Shown here: positions 47,390 through 56,881 of the stretch, in pieces
How the letters are laid out: each line of letters opens with the position of its first letter
How positions within the stretch are numbered: the stretch's first letter is position 1
From: Paracoccaceae bacterium
Lineage (GTDB): Bacteria > Pseudomonadota > Alphaproteobacteria > Rhodobacterales > Rhodobacteraceae
Assembly (NCBI GenBank): GCA_022448925.1
Contig: JAKVCP010000012.1
Span: 1 to 64,000, forward strand
Length of the DNA: 64,000 nucleotides
Direction of reading: 5' to 3'
Notes under the pieces: model-generated
Seen by the model: only the letters and a program-made list of their open reading frames with translations
Told to the model about the DNA's origin: nothing
Database searches by the model: none
Made by a program: the position numbers and the translations under genes

Positions 47390-48013
47390 CTATTTCACTT
47401 GATACAAGATATTGTGGATAGGTTTGAACGAACGCCTATGATGTGGGGTCAACCCCAAATCTACCAGTGCATTTTTGTGACATTTTGTGGGGTATCCAGC
47501 GTTGCGTTCCCAGCCATAACCAGGAAACTCCTGCGCCAAGGCCCGCATGATCGCATCGCGATGCTCTTTGGCCACGATAGAGGCCGCCGCGATGGACACA
47601 CTGCGGGCATCGCCCTTGACCACTGCCGTTGCAGGACGATCCGTGTCCCGAGGCACCATATTGCCGTCAATCAAAAGATGATCTGGCGACACGGGCAAGG
47701 CCGCGACCGCGCGCAACATGGCAAGATGGCTTGCGCGCAAAATATTCAAATCATCAATTTCCTGTACCGTGGCCTGTCCAATGCCGATCTGCGCGGTTTC
47801 GCGCAGCGCCTCAAGGATATCTGCACGACGTTTTGCGGAGAGCTTCTTGGAGTCATTGAGCCCCAATGGGATCGCACTGGGGTCTAAAACCACTGCGGCG
47901 GCCACAACCGGTCCGGCCAGAGGGCCGCGCCCGACCTCGTCGACGCCTGCCACGCAGGTGGCTGTTGTCGCCATCAAGGCCTCTTCTAGCGAAAAATCAG
48001 GAACATCGGTCAT
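47390..48013 (-). CDS. rnhB: Ribonuclease HII
   Basis: 207 residues from the ATG at 48013. Removes ribonucleotides and RNA primers from RNA/DNA hybrids. The catalytic acids are in AGVDEVGRGPLAGPVVAAAV (Asp25, Glu26), then LLIDGN and a later Asp in KGDARSVSIAAASIVAKEHRD. The frame extends upstream but without family character. The rnhB-ccrM order is common in Rhodobacterales. Confidence 0.95.
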   Translation of the reverse strand: MTDVPDFSLEEALMATTATCVAGVDEVGRGPLAGPVVAAAVVLDPSAIPLGLNDSKKLSAKRRADILEALRETAQIGIGQATVQEIDDLNILRASHLAMLRAVAALPVSPDHLLIDGNMVPRDTDRPATAVVKGDARSVSIAAASIVAKEHRDAIMRALAQEFPGYGWERNAGYPTKCHKNALVDLGLTPHHRRSFKPIHNILYQVK

Positions 48014-48141
48014 CTTTACTTGAAAACAGTCGTCCGGGATGGCCGCAAGCCCCAAAAAAGACGCATGCGACGCTAGACCAGCGTCGCATGCGCTCGTGGG
48101 ACGCGGCTGAAGGGGGCAAGCCGCATCCCTGCTCGGTAGAC

Positions 48142-48576
48142 TTAGTGGATTTTGTAGCCTTTGTTTTTCAGGCACGTGACACCATAGCCGTGACGGATAT
48201 GGCCGTTCTTTCCACGGTACCGCAGGGCGCAAGAACTGGGAAGTTTATGGGCCGCCTTGTACGTCTTCTTGAGGCAGTGACGGTTGAACACATGATAGGC
48301 ATGGCCTTTTTTGTTAGCCGTCTTGCGAATGCAATTTCTTGGCAAAGCGGGCTTGGGCTTATGGTGGTAATTGGTGTGGCCGTAGTAGGGTTTATGGGGA
48401 TAATATCCGTGATTGTGGTTTTTGTGCTTGAGCGCATTGCCAATGATGATCAAGGTGGTGGCCGCCCCCAGGAATTTGATCAGATCATCGTTCCGGTGGT
48501 GCGCTTGGGCAGTGCTGCCCAAGGTGGTTACAGCGATGGCTGCTGCGAGAATGGTTGCAATAAATTTACGGGTCAT
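48142..48576 (-). CDS. Secreted His/Lys/Tyr-rich basic protein
   Basis: 144 residues from the ATG at 48576 (AAGGAG 8 bases upstream). Signal peptide MTRKFIATILAAAIAVTTLG cut near AQA-HH. The mature part begins HHRNDDLIKFLGAATTLIII, which may be a short membrane-associating helix, then KHKNHNHGYYPHKPYYGHTN, a histidine/tyrosine/lysine-rich tract, and a C-terminal half with four Cys. Composition suggests metal binding or an envelope-associated basic protein; no named family recognised. A neighbour in the opposite orientation to the next two genes. Confidence 0.75.
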   Translation of the reverse strand: MTRKFIATILAAAIAVTTLGSTAQAHHRNDDLIKFLGAATTLIIIGNALKHKNHNHGYYPHKPYYGHTNYHHKPKPALPRNCIRKTANKKGHAYHVFNRHCLKKTYKAAHKLPSSCALRYRGKNGHIRHGYGVTCLKNKGYKIH

Positions 48577-48774
48577 TTGAATGTCTCCTTCAAGACGGGA
48601 TCGGTTATGTTGGTGTGCCACCTCTCCTGTCTGTTCTATCGAGGATCGTGGCGATGAACCGAACCTGGGCCAACCGCCGACCGGCAAGCAATAACAGCGC
48701 GCTGTTATCGGATATCAACGTGCTAACTGCCGATGGTTATTGAATTTCAAGGTCACAGGGGACATCTTGACAGG

Positions 48775-49014
48775 ATGAGACACTCGCTCAGTATCCCCGC
48801 CCTCACGGCAACACTGCTTATGCTGTCAAATACGGCTGAAGCTGCGTGCCAAGCCGAATTCAAGGCCAAACGCGACAATCCGCTGACATTGGTGTACCAA
48901 GTGGTTCAAGTCGACGCTCCCTGCACTGTAGAGTCGGCGCGTATACAACTTGAAGGCCGTCTTGCAGGGCAGGGTCTGACCTTGCTCAAGATACTGTCGG
49001 TCAGCAATCAATAA
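48775..49014 (+). CDS. Small secreted protein ahead of the winged-helix membrane protein
   Basis: 79 residues if the ATG at 48775 is used (an in-frame ATG at 48733 is possible). A signal peptide (SIPALTATLLMLSNTAEAA) leaves a mature piece of about 57 residues with two Cys (ACQAEFKAK and DAPCTVESA) likely to pair in the periplasm. It ends 18 bases before the next gene and is probably co-transcribed with it. Unknown family. Confidence 0.65.
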   Translation: MRHSLSIPALTATLLMLSNTAEAACQAEFKAKRDNPLTLVYQVVQVDAPCTVESARIQLEGRLAGQGLTLLKILSVSNQ

Positions 49015-49032
49015 AGGTCAGGACATCGCACC

Positions 49033-49737
49033 TTGCAGGAAGACACAAGATCCGCTGCCGACTCGCGTCGTTCGGGCACCCGTGTTGTCACTATAGGAAC
49101 GGTCGCCATAGTGGTGATCTTGCTCCTTACAGCCGTATTTTTGTTCCTGACTCTGCCAGATGCCAATGCCTTTAACGCTCGGGTCGAACGGATTTTTGTG
49201 GAAAACGACGCGTTGACCAGCTCGTCAGAGATCAAGTTGCTGGAAATCTTGGCGCTGTCCGGCACCGCCTTTTCCGAAACTCTGACAAGCTATCGCGTGG
49301 TCATTTTCGTATTGCTTGTGTTTGCCACCGCTCTTTTGATCGCAGCCCTGGTGTTCCTGGTGATGCTGGTCGCACTCAATCGCCGCATGGCACAGATTGA
49401 GAAATCCGGGATCCAGGTCAGTTCACTGATCATCAGCCGGGATGAAAAAACGGTGTACCTGAACAACATGGGCTTCAAGCTGACCGAAGCCGCGATGGAA
49501 ACACTGTCTGTCCTGGCCGAAGCACGCATGGATGACGACGTCCTGACCGGCGCGCAAATAGAAGCTGTCATTTCCGGACGGACAGAGGCCGACTGCGAGG
49601 AAGCCGCAGGCGCGACACGGATCAAGCGATTGCGAGACAGTTTGGGCAATCAGATGGTGTCAGAGCTTTTGGTCAAGAATATCGCGCGTCGGGGCTATCA
49701 TCTTTCGATCGACAAGGATGTCATTCGCGTCATTTAG
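49033..49737 (+). CDS. Two-helix membrane protein with C-terminal OmpR-type winged helix
   Basis: 234 residues from a TTG at 49033 (AGGA upstream). Membrane helix 1 spans ~18-41, a ~45-residue loop follows, and helix 2 spans ~88-115; the positive-inside rule puts the loop in the periplasm and both ends in the cytoplasm. Residues ~140-234 match a Trans_reg_C winged helix: LTEAAMETLSVLAEARMDDD, then ATRIKRLRDSLGNQMVSELL and IARRGYHLSIDKD, the typical LRxKL and RGxGYxL features. So it looks like a one-component transmembrane regulator, with the domain order reversed relative to ToxR. Targets unknown. Weaker alternative: a structural wHTH without DNA binding. Confidence 0.75.
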   Translation: MQEDTRSAADSRRSGTRVVTIGTVAIVVILLLTAVFLFLTLPDANAFNARVERIFVENDALTSSSEIKLLEILALSGTAFSETLTSYRVVIFVLLVFATALLIAALVFLVMLVALNRRMAQIEKSGIQVSSLIISRDEKTVYLNNMGFKLTEAAMETLSVLAEARMDDDVLTGAQIEAVISGRTEADCEEAAGATRIKRLRDSLGNQMVSELLVKNIARRGYHLSIDKDVIRVI

Positions 49738-49922
49738 TGCAGAAAGCACATCGCGCAGGATAACAGGCACCTGCGGCTCAGTGGCTGTCAGGGCACCAAG
49801 AAAATCAAGGTCTGACCGGCGCATGATCACATCAGTCATGCCCTCTTTCCCTTCTCCGATGCGCAGGTTAAGCCTTGTTCAGCAGACGCCAAAACAAGGC
49901 GGTCACAACAAGAGGACAGGGC

Positions 49923-50732
49923 GTGGCGCATATCATCGTGGTCGGCAACGAAAAGGGTGGAGCAGGCAAATCGACGGTGTCCATGCACATCGCAACCGCC
50001 CTGTCACGGATGGGCCACAGGGTCGGAGCCATGGACCTTGATTTGCGGCAACGGTCATTCGGGCGCTACATCGACAATCGCCAGCACATTCAAAAGGCCG
50101 AGGGTATCTCTCTGCCAACGCCACGTTATCTCGATTTGCCTGAAGTTCCCGAAGATAGGCTGACACCAGGCGAAAACGCTTTTGACCAGCGGTTGCGCGA
50201 GGGCATGCGCCAATTGAACGGCGACAGCGATTTTATCCTGGTGGATTGCCCCGGCTCCCACACGCGCCTTAGCCAAGTGGCACATTCCCTAGCAGACACT
50301 TTGGTCACACCGTTGAACGATAGTTTTGTCGATTTTGACCTGCTGGCCCGTGTGTCACCGGATGGCGGCAAAGTGTTGGGGCCATCAGTCTATTCGGAAA
50401 TGGTTTGGAATGCACGGCAGATGCGCGCCCAAGCCGGCCTGAAACCGATCGATTGGGTGGTTTTGCGCAATCGCGTCGGGGCACAGAACATGATCAACAA
50501 GCAAAAGCTTGAAGGCGCGCTTGAAAAACTGTCCCGGCGGATCGGTTTCCGAATTTCCTCGGGCTTCCACGAGCGGGTGATCTTTCGTGAACTTTTCCCC
50601 AGGGGTTTGACCCTGCTTGATCTAAGAGATCTTGGTGTGCGCCAGCTCAGCATTTCGAACATCGCGGCACGGCAGGAAATGCGTGAACTCATCAAGGCCC
50701 TTCAGCTGCCCGGCGTGCGGGTGACGTTCTGA
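49923..50732 (+). CDS. mipZ: Division-plane positioning ATPase MipZ
   Basis: 269 residues from a GTG at 49923, chosen because the ParA-like fold starts there (AHIIVVGNEKGGAGKSTVSM); the longer frame from 49875 adds a non-conserved tail. Deviant Walker A KGGAGKS at 11-17, FILVDCPGSHTRL as the A-prime/Walker B region with an acidic Asp, and the MipZ-type C-terminus IGFRISSGFHERVIFRELFP. MipZ forms a polar gradient with ParB and blocks FtsZ assembly away from midcell. Confidence 0.9.
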   Translation: MAHIIVVGNEKGGAGKSTVSMHIATALSRMGHRVGAMDLDLRQRSFGRYIDNRQHIQKAEGISLPTPRYLDLPEVPEDRLTPGENAFDQRLREGMRQLNGDSDFILVDCPGSHTRLSQVAHSLADTLVTPLNDSFVDFDLLARVSPDGGKVLGPSVYSEMVWNARQMRAQAGLKPIDWVVLRNRVGAQNMINKQKLEGALEKLSRRIGFRISSGFHERVIFRELFPRGLTLLDLRDLGVRQLSISNIAARQEMRELIKALQLPGVRVTF

Positions 50733-50761
50733 GGCCGTGGCGCGACACGGTCCTGGGGATA

Positions 50762-52865
50762 CTAGGCCGATTTCGACCAGTTTGGCTCTTCGCGATCATT
50801 GCTTGGATCGCTTGGTCCATCACTGGTCAGCGGTGTCTCTGAACTTCCGCCAGCGTCACTGGTTTGGAAGGTGTCCAACACATCCGTCAGCCGGTTCGCT
50901 TCGCCTTTAAGAGAGGCGCATATTTCAGAGTTTGATGTCGCGACACCGGCGTTAAGCTGGGTTGCCTTATCCAACTCATCCACAGCCCCCTTGATTTCCT
51001 GTACGCCCAGACTTTGTTCCTCAGCGATGGGCGCAATTGCATCCACCTCATCACGCGACCTTGTGATACCACTTTTGACACGTTCAAAAATCCGCGCTGT
51101 TTCCTCCACCTTTGTCACGCCACTTTTGACAGAGGCCTGGCTGCGCGTGATCAGCGCCTTGATATCCTTGGTCGCGCCGCCTGCTGTCATGGCCAGGCTG
51201 CGCACTTCAGCCGCTACAACGGCAAATCCTTTACCGGCTTCACCAGCGCGTGCAGCTTCGATTCCGGCATTCAAAGCCAACAGATTGGTCTGAAACGAGA
51301 TATCATCTATCAGGTCCACCACCTTCGTCATTTCCTCGGCAACCTTGACAATCCCCGACATTGCGTTCGACGCGTCGTGCATTTGCGTAACCCCGAATTC
51401 TGCGTCCTCCATCAAGACATCCATGGCGTCCTTGGTTGTCTTGACGTTCTTTGCTGTTTCGATCGCATTGCTTGCGATTTGCTGGAGCGCAGCGTTCGTC
51501 TCTTCCAGCGAGGCGGCCTGCCGATCAACACGATTGGACATGTCGAGCGCTGCATCAAACAAACTGGTTGAGCCCCCACGGATCCCCTTCGCCACTGTGC
51601 GAATTTGCCCGACTACCTCATCCAATTGGTTGAGTGTTGCGTTATAGTTCAACTTGAGACCGGCGTAATCTTCGGGAAAGTCTTCGATGATCTGCTTCGA
51701 CAAGTCCCGCGTCGACAACTGTTGAAGGTTATGCTCAAGCGTTTGCAGCACAGCCGTACGTGTGTGCACGATCAATCTGTCTGCCGCCTCGAGTGCGGCG
51801 CGCGCCTCTTCCAATGAGCGGCTGAGCGTTCCGATCTCAGACGACTCTTCCAAATGCTGCGGTGTGAAATCAAACTGCTTTTGAGCGACCTGCGACAACT
51901 CGCTGGTCAGCGTCCGAATTTGACGATCAAACCTGTTGAGCAATTTCAGCCCCAACGTCAGGCTTAGCCCTCCAGCGGTGCATGTGGCGCTCAGGACGAG
52001 GATCAACGTCAAGATTGATTGGCGCATGGCGGCAAGCGCTGTCTCTGAGAGTATGTTCGCCACCTTCAGTTCCACGGCTCGCAGTGTTTCGATCCATCGT
52101 GTTGACGTTGCGAACCAATCTGGCGCGGAAAGATACGAAAGATCTGCGCCCGGCCCCGCTGCCACGATGTCAGATCGCAGTGTACTGACCCCACTGCGTT
52201 GCGCTGCATGCGTCAAATCCAAATCAGGCACGAATTCCACCAGCGAGGGTTCGGCACGTTGCAAAAGCCCTGCCTCAGCTGATCCGCGTTTTATGAAATC
52301 CTGATAATCCTGCAGCGAAAACGCGCCTTTTCCCAATCCTGTTGCACCGGCAGCTCTTTGCAGACCGGCCCACTCCTTGGCGTCAGAAAGGCCCATAAAG
52401 CGTTGCCAAGCTGAGCAGTGTCCGGCAAGCCCGTTCCCCCCATTTTTTACGCGCTCAAAGCAAGAGCCTTGCGGATAGCCCCAGTGTAGAATTGAGCCAT
52501 CTCAGGCACGGTCACGCTGAGATCAGATATCTTTGTCCGCATCTCTCGAAGCTGGTGAAGGGACAGGATCTGCTGGCGCAAGGTCGCTGAAACGGCTGCC
52601 AATGCCTGATCCGTAGTCAATCGCTCTTGCGGAAGGGAGGCTTTAATGTTCTTTCCATTCGAAGCGATATGGCCCGCAGATTGACCCCGCTCTACCTGAA
52701 GCGCGTGTATGAGGTTCCCAATATCGATGCCATCGGCAATCAACGCACGGGAGAGCATGCTGTTTTGCACAGATCGCGCTTCGTTCACGACAGTCCACCC
52801 CCAAGGAGAACAAGCGCCAGGAAGGGCACGAAAATGAGCGATTGAATGGCTTTTCGAAGTGTCAT
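50762..52865 (-). pseudogene. NIT-domain methyl-accepting chemotaxis protein, broken by two frameshifts
   Basis: The gene reads in three consecutive frames. From the ATG at 52865, MTLRKAIQSLIFVPFLALVL (first membrane helix) runs into a TGA at 52785-52787. One base back the frame carries the first half of a nitrate/nitrite-sensing domain (LIHALQVERGQSAGHIASNG to MAQFYTGAIRKALALSA), then a TAA at 52447-52449. One base back again, the frame continues with CSAWQRFMGLSDAKEWAGLQ, a second membrane helix, HAMP-like segments and a perfect MCP signalling tip (NLLALNAGIEAARAGEAGKG). Both shifts equal one lost base; the first is near a run of five G. Restored, the protein would be about 701 residues. 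Probably decayed; two sequencing errors are the alternative. Confidence 0.85.
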
Positions 52866-53092
52866 GAGCCCACATTGCCTGTTTGTTCAAGTATGGCTCA
52901 TGGCTAGGGGCGTCAGGTGGACAAGTCGTAAAGGTCCACGTCTAAAAAATCAAACTTTCTGTTTATTTTGGGGCCTCCTGTCACGTCCTTCCCGTTTTGC
53001 CAAACGAGCGGTCGGCGTGTCGGGCCCCAGATGCGTTCACCCCAAGACCAGAGAGTGTTGTCTAATTCTTCCAGTATGCGCGGGATGGATCG

Positions 53093-53118
53093 CATGTCTG
53101 ATATCCATGTCTGATATC
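53093..53118. repeat. Tandem 13-base repeat
   Basis: CATGTCTGATATC at 53093-53105 is repeated exactly at 53106-53118, followed by a partial third copy (CATG). Likely replication slippage in non-coding DNA. Confidence 0.85.
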
Positions 53119-53356
53119 CATGGCTGCCTCCCACCCTATCAAAACTGGTCACAATGCAACATGACGTCATTTGGTCTGGTGCCGAAGGCGCCCACGCTTT
53201 GACTGAGTCGCTCCTTTGCCTTGGCGGTCGCACCCTGATTCGTCACCGTCGTGTGCGCTGCGGGCGTCTTTTGAAACCTCTTGGGCAGCAGACCAGCTCT
53301 CCGGCGGTGCCGTTCAGAATCCAACCAATGAAAAACCCGTAAACTTGGCAGGATTT

Positions 53357-53390
53357 GGTGGTGGGTTTCTAAAACCAGCCTACCACCACC
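53357..53390. repeat. Imperfect hairpin upstream of the sugar transferase
   Basis: GGTGGTGG (53357-53364) pairs exactly with CCACCACC (53383-53390), and GGTTT/AAACC nests inside. It lies about 60 bases upstream of the sugar-transferase ATG; it could be an operator or leader structure. Function is unknown. Confidence 0.5.
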
Positions 53391-53450
53391 GGCGTGCAAA
53401 CATATTTGCTGATAAATCTTTAACCAAGATGTTTTTTTCGGGAATTTATT

Positions 53451-54110
53451 ATGTTTGATTTCAGAACAAGTGCTGTGCGCGACGACGAAGTGTTCGTGAC
53501 AGCAAGCCTTCCCCTGAAGACTGTGATTTTTGGTGCTGCAAAGCGAATATTTGACATTTTGGTAAGTTTTACATTTCTTGTCCCGCTGCTGATTGCGGTG
53601 TCCCTCGTCCTGGTGTGTCTAAATCCGTTCTTCAATCAGGGTCCTTTACTGTTCGCGCAGGTTCGAATGGGGCGTAACTGCAAACCGTTCGTCGCCTATA
53701 AATTTCGCTCCATGGTGCCCGCCGACCGCGTAACGCGGGGCGCAAATGACCCTTTGGAAGTTGACCGCATCACCCGACTTGGCCACATCATTCGCAAGCT
53801 GCGGATTGACGAACTGCCACAGGCAATAAATGTCCTCAGGGGTGACATGAGCTTGATCGGACCACGACCAGATTACGTCCACCATGCCCGCCGGTTCCTG
53901 CGCACAGTGCCAGGATATCGTGCGCGCCACTCTGTGCGTCCGGGCATCAGCGGGTTGGCGCAGACCGAAGTGGGTTATGTCGCCGGGTCTGAAGCAACCC
54001 GCCAAAAGGTACAGGCGGATCTGTACTACATTCGCAACTCCGGCTTTCTTTTGGAAGCCTGGGTGATCTGGCGCACATTCATCGTGATTGCTAGCCGCCG
54101 CGGGAGTTGA
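53451..54110 (+). CDS. Undecaprenyl-phosphate sugar-1-phosphate transferase (initiating enzyme)
   Basis: 219 residues, the short single-domain form of the bacterial sugar transferase family. One N-terminal re-entrant helix (RIFDILVSFTFLVPLLIAVS) is followed by the catalytic block: QVRMGRNCKPFVAYKFRSMV, then LRIDELPQAINVLRGDMSLI-GPRP with the catalytic Asp-Glu, and RPGISGLAQTEVGY. It attaches the first sugar phosphate to undecaprenyl phosphate at the cytoplasmic membrane face and thus starts the glycan built by the locus. The sugar cannot be told from sequence. Confidence 0.92.
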   Translation: MFDFRTSAVRDDEVFVTASLPLKTVIFGAAKRIFDILVSFTFLVPLLIAVSLVLVCLNPFFNQGPLLFAQVRMGRNCKPFVAYKFRSMVPADRVTRGANDPLEVDRITRLGHIIRKLRIDELPQAINVLRGDMSLIGPRPDYVHHARRFLRTVPGYRARHSVRPGISGLAQTEVGYVAGSEATRQKVQADLYYIRNSGFLLEAWVIWRTFIVIASRRGS

Positions 54111-54348
54111 TCGGTACAAGGTATCTTGGCGCCAACAATGGCGCTGCAGATCCCTGTTCTCATTCAGTGTAGTCAAAGCACATACGGGCCCGGCACCAAC
54201 ATCTAGGACCCTCGGTCCAAGCCCAGATCCCGGGAGCCGGCGCCAAGGGATCACAGCTCAAAACCGCTCGCACAGTCGGACCTTGCCTGTTCTCGAAAGG
54301 CAAGGCAAAGAGATATAAATTCCTACAAAGAAAATAGATTTGGAACCG

Positions 54349-55470
54349 ATGACAAAACGCGCTTTGATTACTGGTGTCACAGGACAGGATGGGTCTTATC
54401 TCGCAGAGTTTCTCTTGGAAAAGGGGTATGAGGTCCACGGGATCAAACGCCGCGCTTCTTTGTTCAACACGGATCGAATTGACCATATCTACCAGGATCC
54501 TCATCATCCCGCCCCGCAGTTCAAGCTGCATTATGGCGATCTGACGGATTCATCGAACCTGACCCGCATCCTGCGCGAAGTCGAGCCAGACGAAGTGTAC
54601 AACCTTGGCGCGCAAAGTCACGTGGCAGTCAGTTTCGAAGCACCAGAGTACACGGCGGATGTAGATGCAATCGGCGGCCTGCGCCTGCTTGAGGCAATCC
54701 GTTTCCTTGGTTTGGAAGAAAAAACGCGCTTCTATCAGGCATCCACATCCGAATTATATGGTTTGGTTCAGGAAACGCCCCAACGTGAAACAACACCATT
54801 TTACCCGCGTTCGCCCTATGCAGTGGCAAAGATGTACGCCTATTGGATTACAGTGAACTATCGCGAAGCCTATGGCATGTACGCCTGCAATGGGATCTTG
54901 TTCAATCACGAAAGCCCGCGTCGCGGCGAGACATTTGTCACCCGTAAAATCACACGAGGCCTCTCGAACATCGCGCAGGGGCTCGAAGATTGCCTGTACA
55001 TGGGCAATATTGATGCGTTGCGAGATTGGGGCCACGCAAAGGACTATGTCCGCATGCAGTGGATGATGTTGCAACAGGACACAGCAGACGATTTCGTCAT
55101 TGCAACAGGTGTGCAGTACAGCGTCCGCGAATTCATCACATGGACCGCGCGTGAACTGGGGATTGAGCTTGCCTTCTCTGGGGAAGGCTTGGACGAAATC
55201 GCAACCGTAACCGCGGTTGAGGGTGATGAGGCCCCCGCCGTGAAACCCGGTGACGTGATCATGCGCATCGATCCCCGGTACTTCCGCCCTGCCGAAGTCG
55301 AGACGCTGCTGGGAGACCCAACCAAGGCCAAGGAAAAGCTTGGCTGGGTGCCAGAGATTACAGCCCAAGAGATGTGCGCTGAAATGGTCCGCGAAGATCT
55401 CAGAACGGCGCGCCGCCATGCCCTGTTGAAACAACACGGGTTTGAACTGCCCGTCGCCTTGGAGGGATAA
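54349..55470 (+). CDS. gmd: GDP-mannose 4,6-dehydratase
   Basis: 373 residues from the ATG at 54349. Extended SDR: NAD(P)-binding [20 protein letters not shown] (8-27 region), GDLTDSSNL, the catalytic Thr/Ser-Glu in ASTSELYG, and Tyr/Lys in [12 protein letters not shown]. Converts GDP-mannose to GDP-4-keto-6-deoxymannose. Paired with fcl four bases downstream, giving the GDP-L-fucose route. Confidence 0.97.
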   Translation: MTKRALITGVTGQDGSYLAEFLLEKGYEVHGIKRRASLFNTDRIDHIYQDPHHPAPQFKLHYGDLTDSSNLTRILREVEPDEVYNLGAQSHVAVSFEAPEYTADVDAIGGLRLLEAIRFLGLEEKTRFYQASTSELYGLVQETPQRETTPFYPRSPYAVAKMYAYWITVNYREAYGMYACNGILFNHESPRRGETFVTRKITRGLSNIAQGLEDCLYMGNIDALRDWGHAKDYVRMQWMMLQQDTADDFVIATGVQYSVREFITWTARELGIELAFSGEGLDEIATVTAVEGDEAPAVKPGDVIMRIDPRYFRPAEVETLLGDPTKAKEKLGWVPEITAQEMCAEMVREDLRTARRHALLKQHGFELPVALEG

Positions 55471-55474
55471 CCGG

Positions 55475-56446
55475 ATGAAGGCCTATATTGCCGGTCATCG
55501 CGGCATGGTCGGCGCAGCGATCCTGCGGCGCCTTGAAAAACGGCAAGCCGCTGGCGAAGATCTGACGCTGGTCACCAGATCCCATGCAGAGCTGGACCTG
55601 ACTGATCAAGCCTGTGTTCTGGATTTTTTTGCGGACGAACGTCCCGACTTGGTGATCCTGGCCGCCGCAAAGGTCGGAGGGATCCACGCCAACAATACCT
55701 ATCCAGCCGACTTTATCTGGGACAACATGATGATCCAGGCCAATGTGATCAACGCGGCCTGGAAAAACGGCGTCACGCGACTTTTGCAGCTGGGCTCTTC
55801 CTGTATTTATCCCAAATCCATCCCTCAGCCGATGCGCGAAGATGCCTTGCTGACCGGAACGCTCGAGCCAACCAACGAGCCCTATGCCATCGCAAAGATT
55901 GCAGGCATCAAGATGTGTGAAAGCTACAACCGACAGTACGGCGTCGACTACCGGTCGGTAATGCCGACAAACCTGTATGGCCCAGGGGACAACTTTCACC
56001 CTGAAAATTCCCATGTTCTGCCCGCCATGATCCGCCGCTTTCACGCTGCCAAAGAAAATGGCCTGGACGAGGTACGCATTTGGGGAACTGGCACACCACG
56101 GCGCGAATTTTTGCATGTCGATGACATGGCGGATGCATCGCTTTTTGTGCTCGACCTGGACAAGGCCACCTATGACGCCAACACGCAGCCCATGCTCAGC
56201 CACATAAATGTTGGGACTGGACAGGATGTCTCCATTCTGGAATTGGCGCAAATCGTGGCCAGGGTGGTCGGCTATAGCGGTAAAATCGGAACCGATACCT
56301 CTAAACCCGACGGCACAATGCGAAAGTTGATGGATGTTTCGCGTCTGCGCAGAATGGGGTGGGACGCCTCTATCGACCTGGAACATGGGGTTGAAAGCAC
56401 CTATGCGTGGTACCTGCAGCACCTGGACAGCCTGCGCGAAAAGTAG
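55475..56446 (+). CDS. fcl: GDP-L-fucose synthase
   Basis: 323 residues from the ATG at 55475 (GGAGG upstream). NADPH-binding [23 protein letters not shown] with the catalytic Ser and Cys, and YAIAKIAG for the Tyr/Lys. Epimerises and reduces the Gmd product to GDP-L-fucose. It follows gmd by 4 bases. Slightly longer than many because of a C-terminal helix. Confidence 0.96.
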   Translation: MKAYIAGHRGMVGAAILRRLEKRQAAGEDLTLVTRSHAELDLTDQACVLDFFADERPDLVILAAAKVGGIHANNTYPADFIWDNMMIQANVINAAWKNGVTRLLQLGSSCIYPKSIPQPMREDALLTGTLEPTNEPYAIAKIAGIKMCESYNRQYGVDYRSVMPTNLYGPGDNFHPENSHVLPAMIRRFHAAKENGLDEVRIWGTGTPRREFLHVDDMADASLFVLDLDKATYDANTQPMLSHINVGTGQDVSILELAQIVARVVGYSGKIGTDTSKPDGTMRKLMDVSRLRRMGWDASIDLEHGVESTYAWYLQHLDSLREK

Positions 56447-56881
56447 GCCAGAGCGTCAAGGAAAGTCCGGGTATGTCTCCCAATCCGGGACACTCGTGTC
56501 TGTGCTGAAACATCACGGCGGTCACAGACCAGTTAGGCGGACGGGCAAACGCCATTTTTGATGCCTTTGATCCATACCTGCGGGACGTCAAGCAGGCTGT
56601 GCCCGCCCCAACATTGCATGAAAACCGTGCCCAGCCAAAAGGCGCCGCTTTGGGAACGGTCTGTATGCGCAGTTTGTCCAGGAAGGGGATCCCACTGTCC
56701 ACGCGATGACGCAGGTGCAGTCGCGCGTCCATTCTATCTATCCAGACCCGAACCACTGTCGTACTATCACAGGCCGACAAAGCGACCTCTGCGTTGGGGG
56801 CCTGTGGCAGGGGCCCAGGCTTTTGAGCCATGGAACGCCGTCAGCCTACGGCTGACATGCGTCGTATCCCGGTTGTGCCCC
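56447..56881. other. Gap between convergent polysaccharide genes
   Basis: 435 bases between fcl (plus) and the WecG-like gene (minus). A minus-strand frame spans much of it but overlaps the end of fcl and has no recognisable motif. GTCAGCC-TAC-GGCTGAC (56840-56856) is a perfect hairpin 26 bases past the WecG-like stop and may terminate it. Otherwise nothing recognised. Confidence 0.45.

Larger units (their letters stand above)
52866..53450. other. Long intergenic region with short repeats
   Basis: 585 bases between the broken chemoreceptor and the first polysaccharide gene, divergent from each other. No recognisable gene on either strand. It holds a tandem 13-base repeat (53093-53118) and a GT-rich hairpin (53357-53390), and becomes AT-rich toward the sugar-transferase start, where its promoter presumably lies. 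Confidence 0.5.

Noticed and set aside
56447-56831. Minus-strand 153-codon frame between fcl and the WecG-like gene
   Set aside because: It runs antisense into fcl, has no ribosome site and no recognisable motif.
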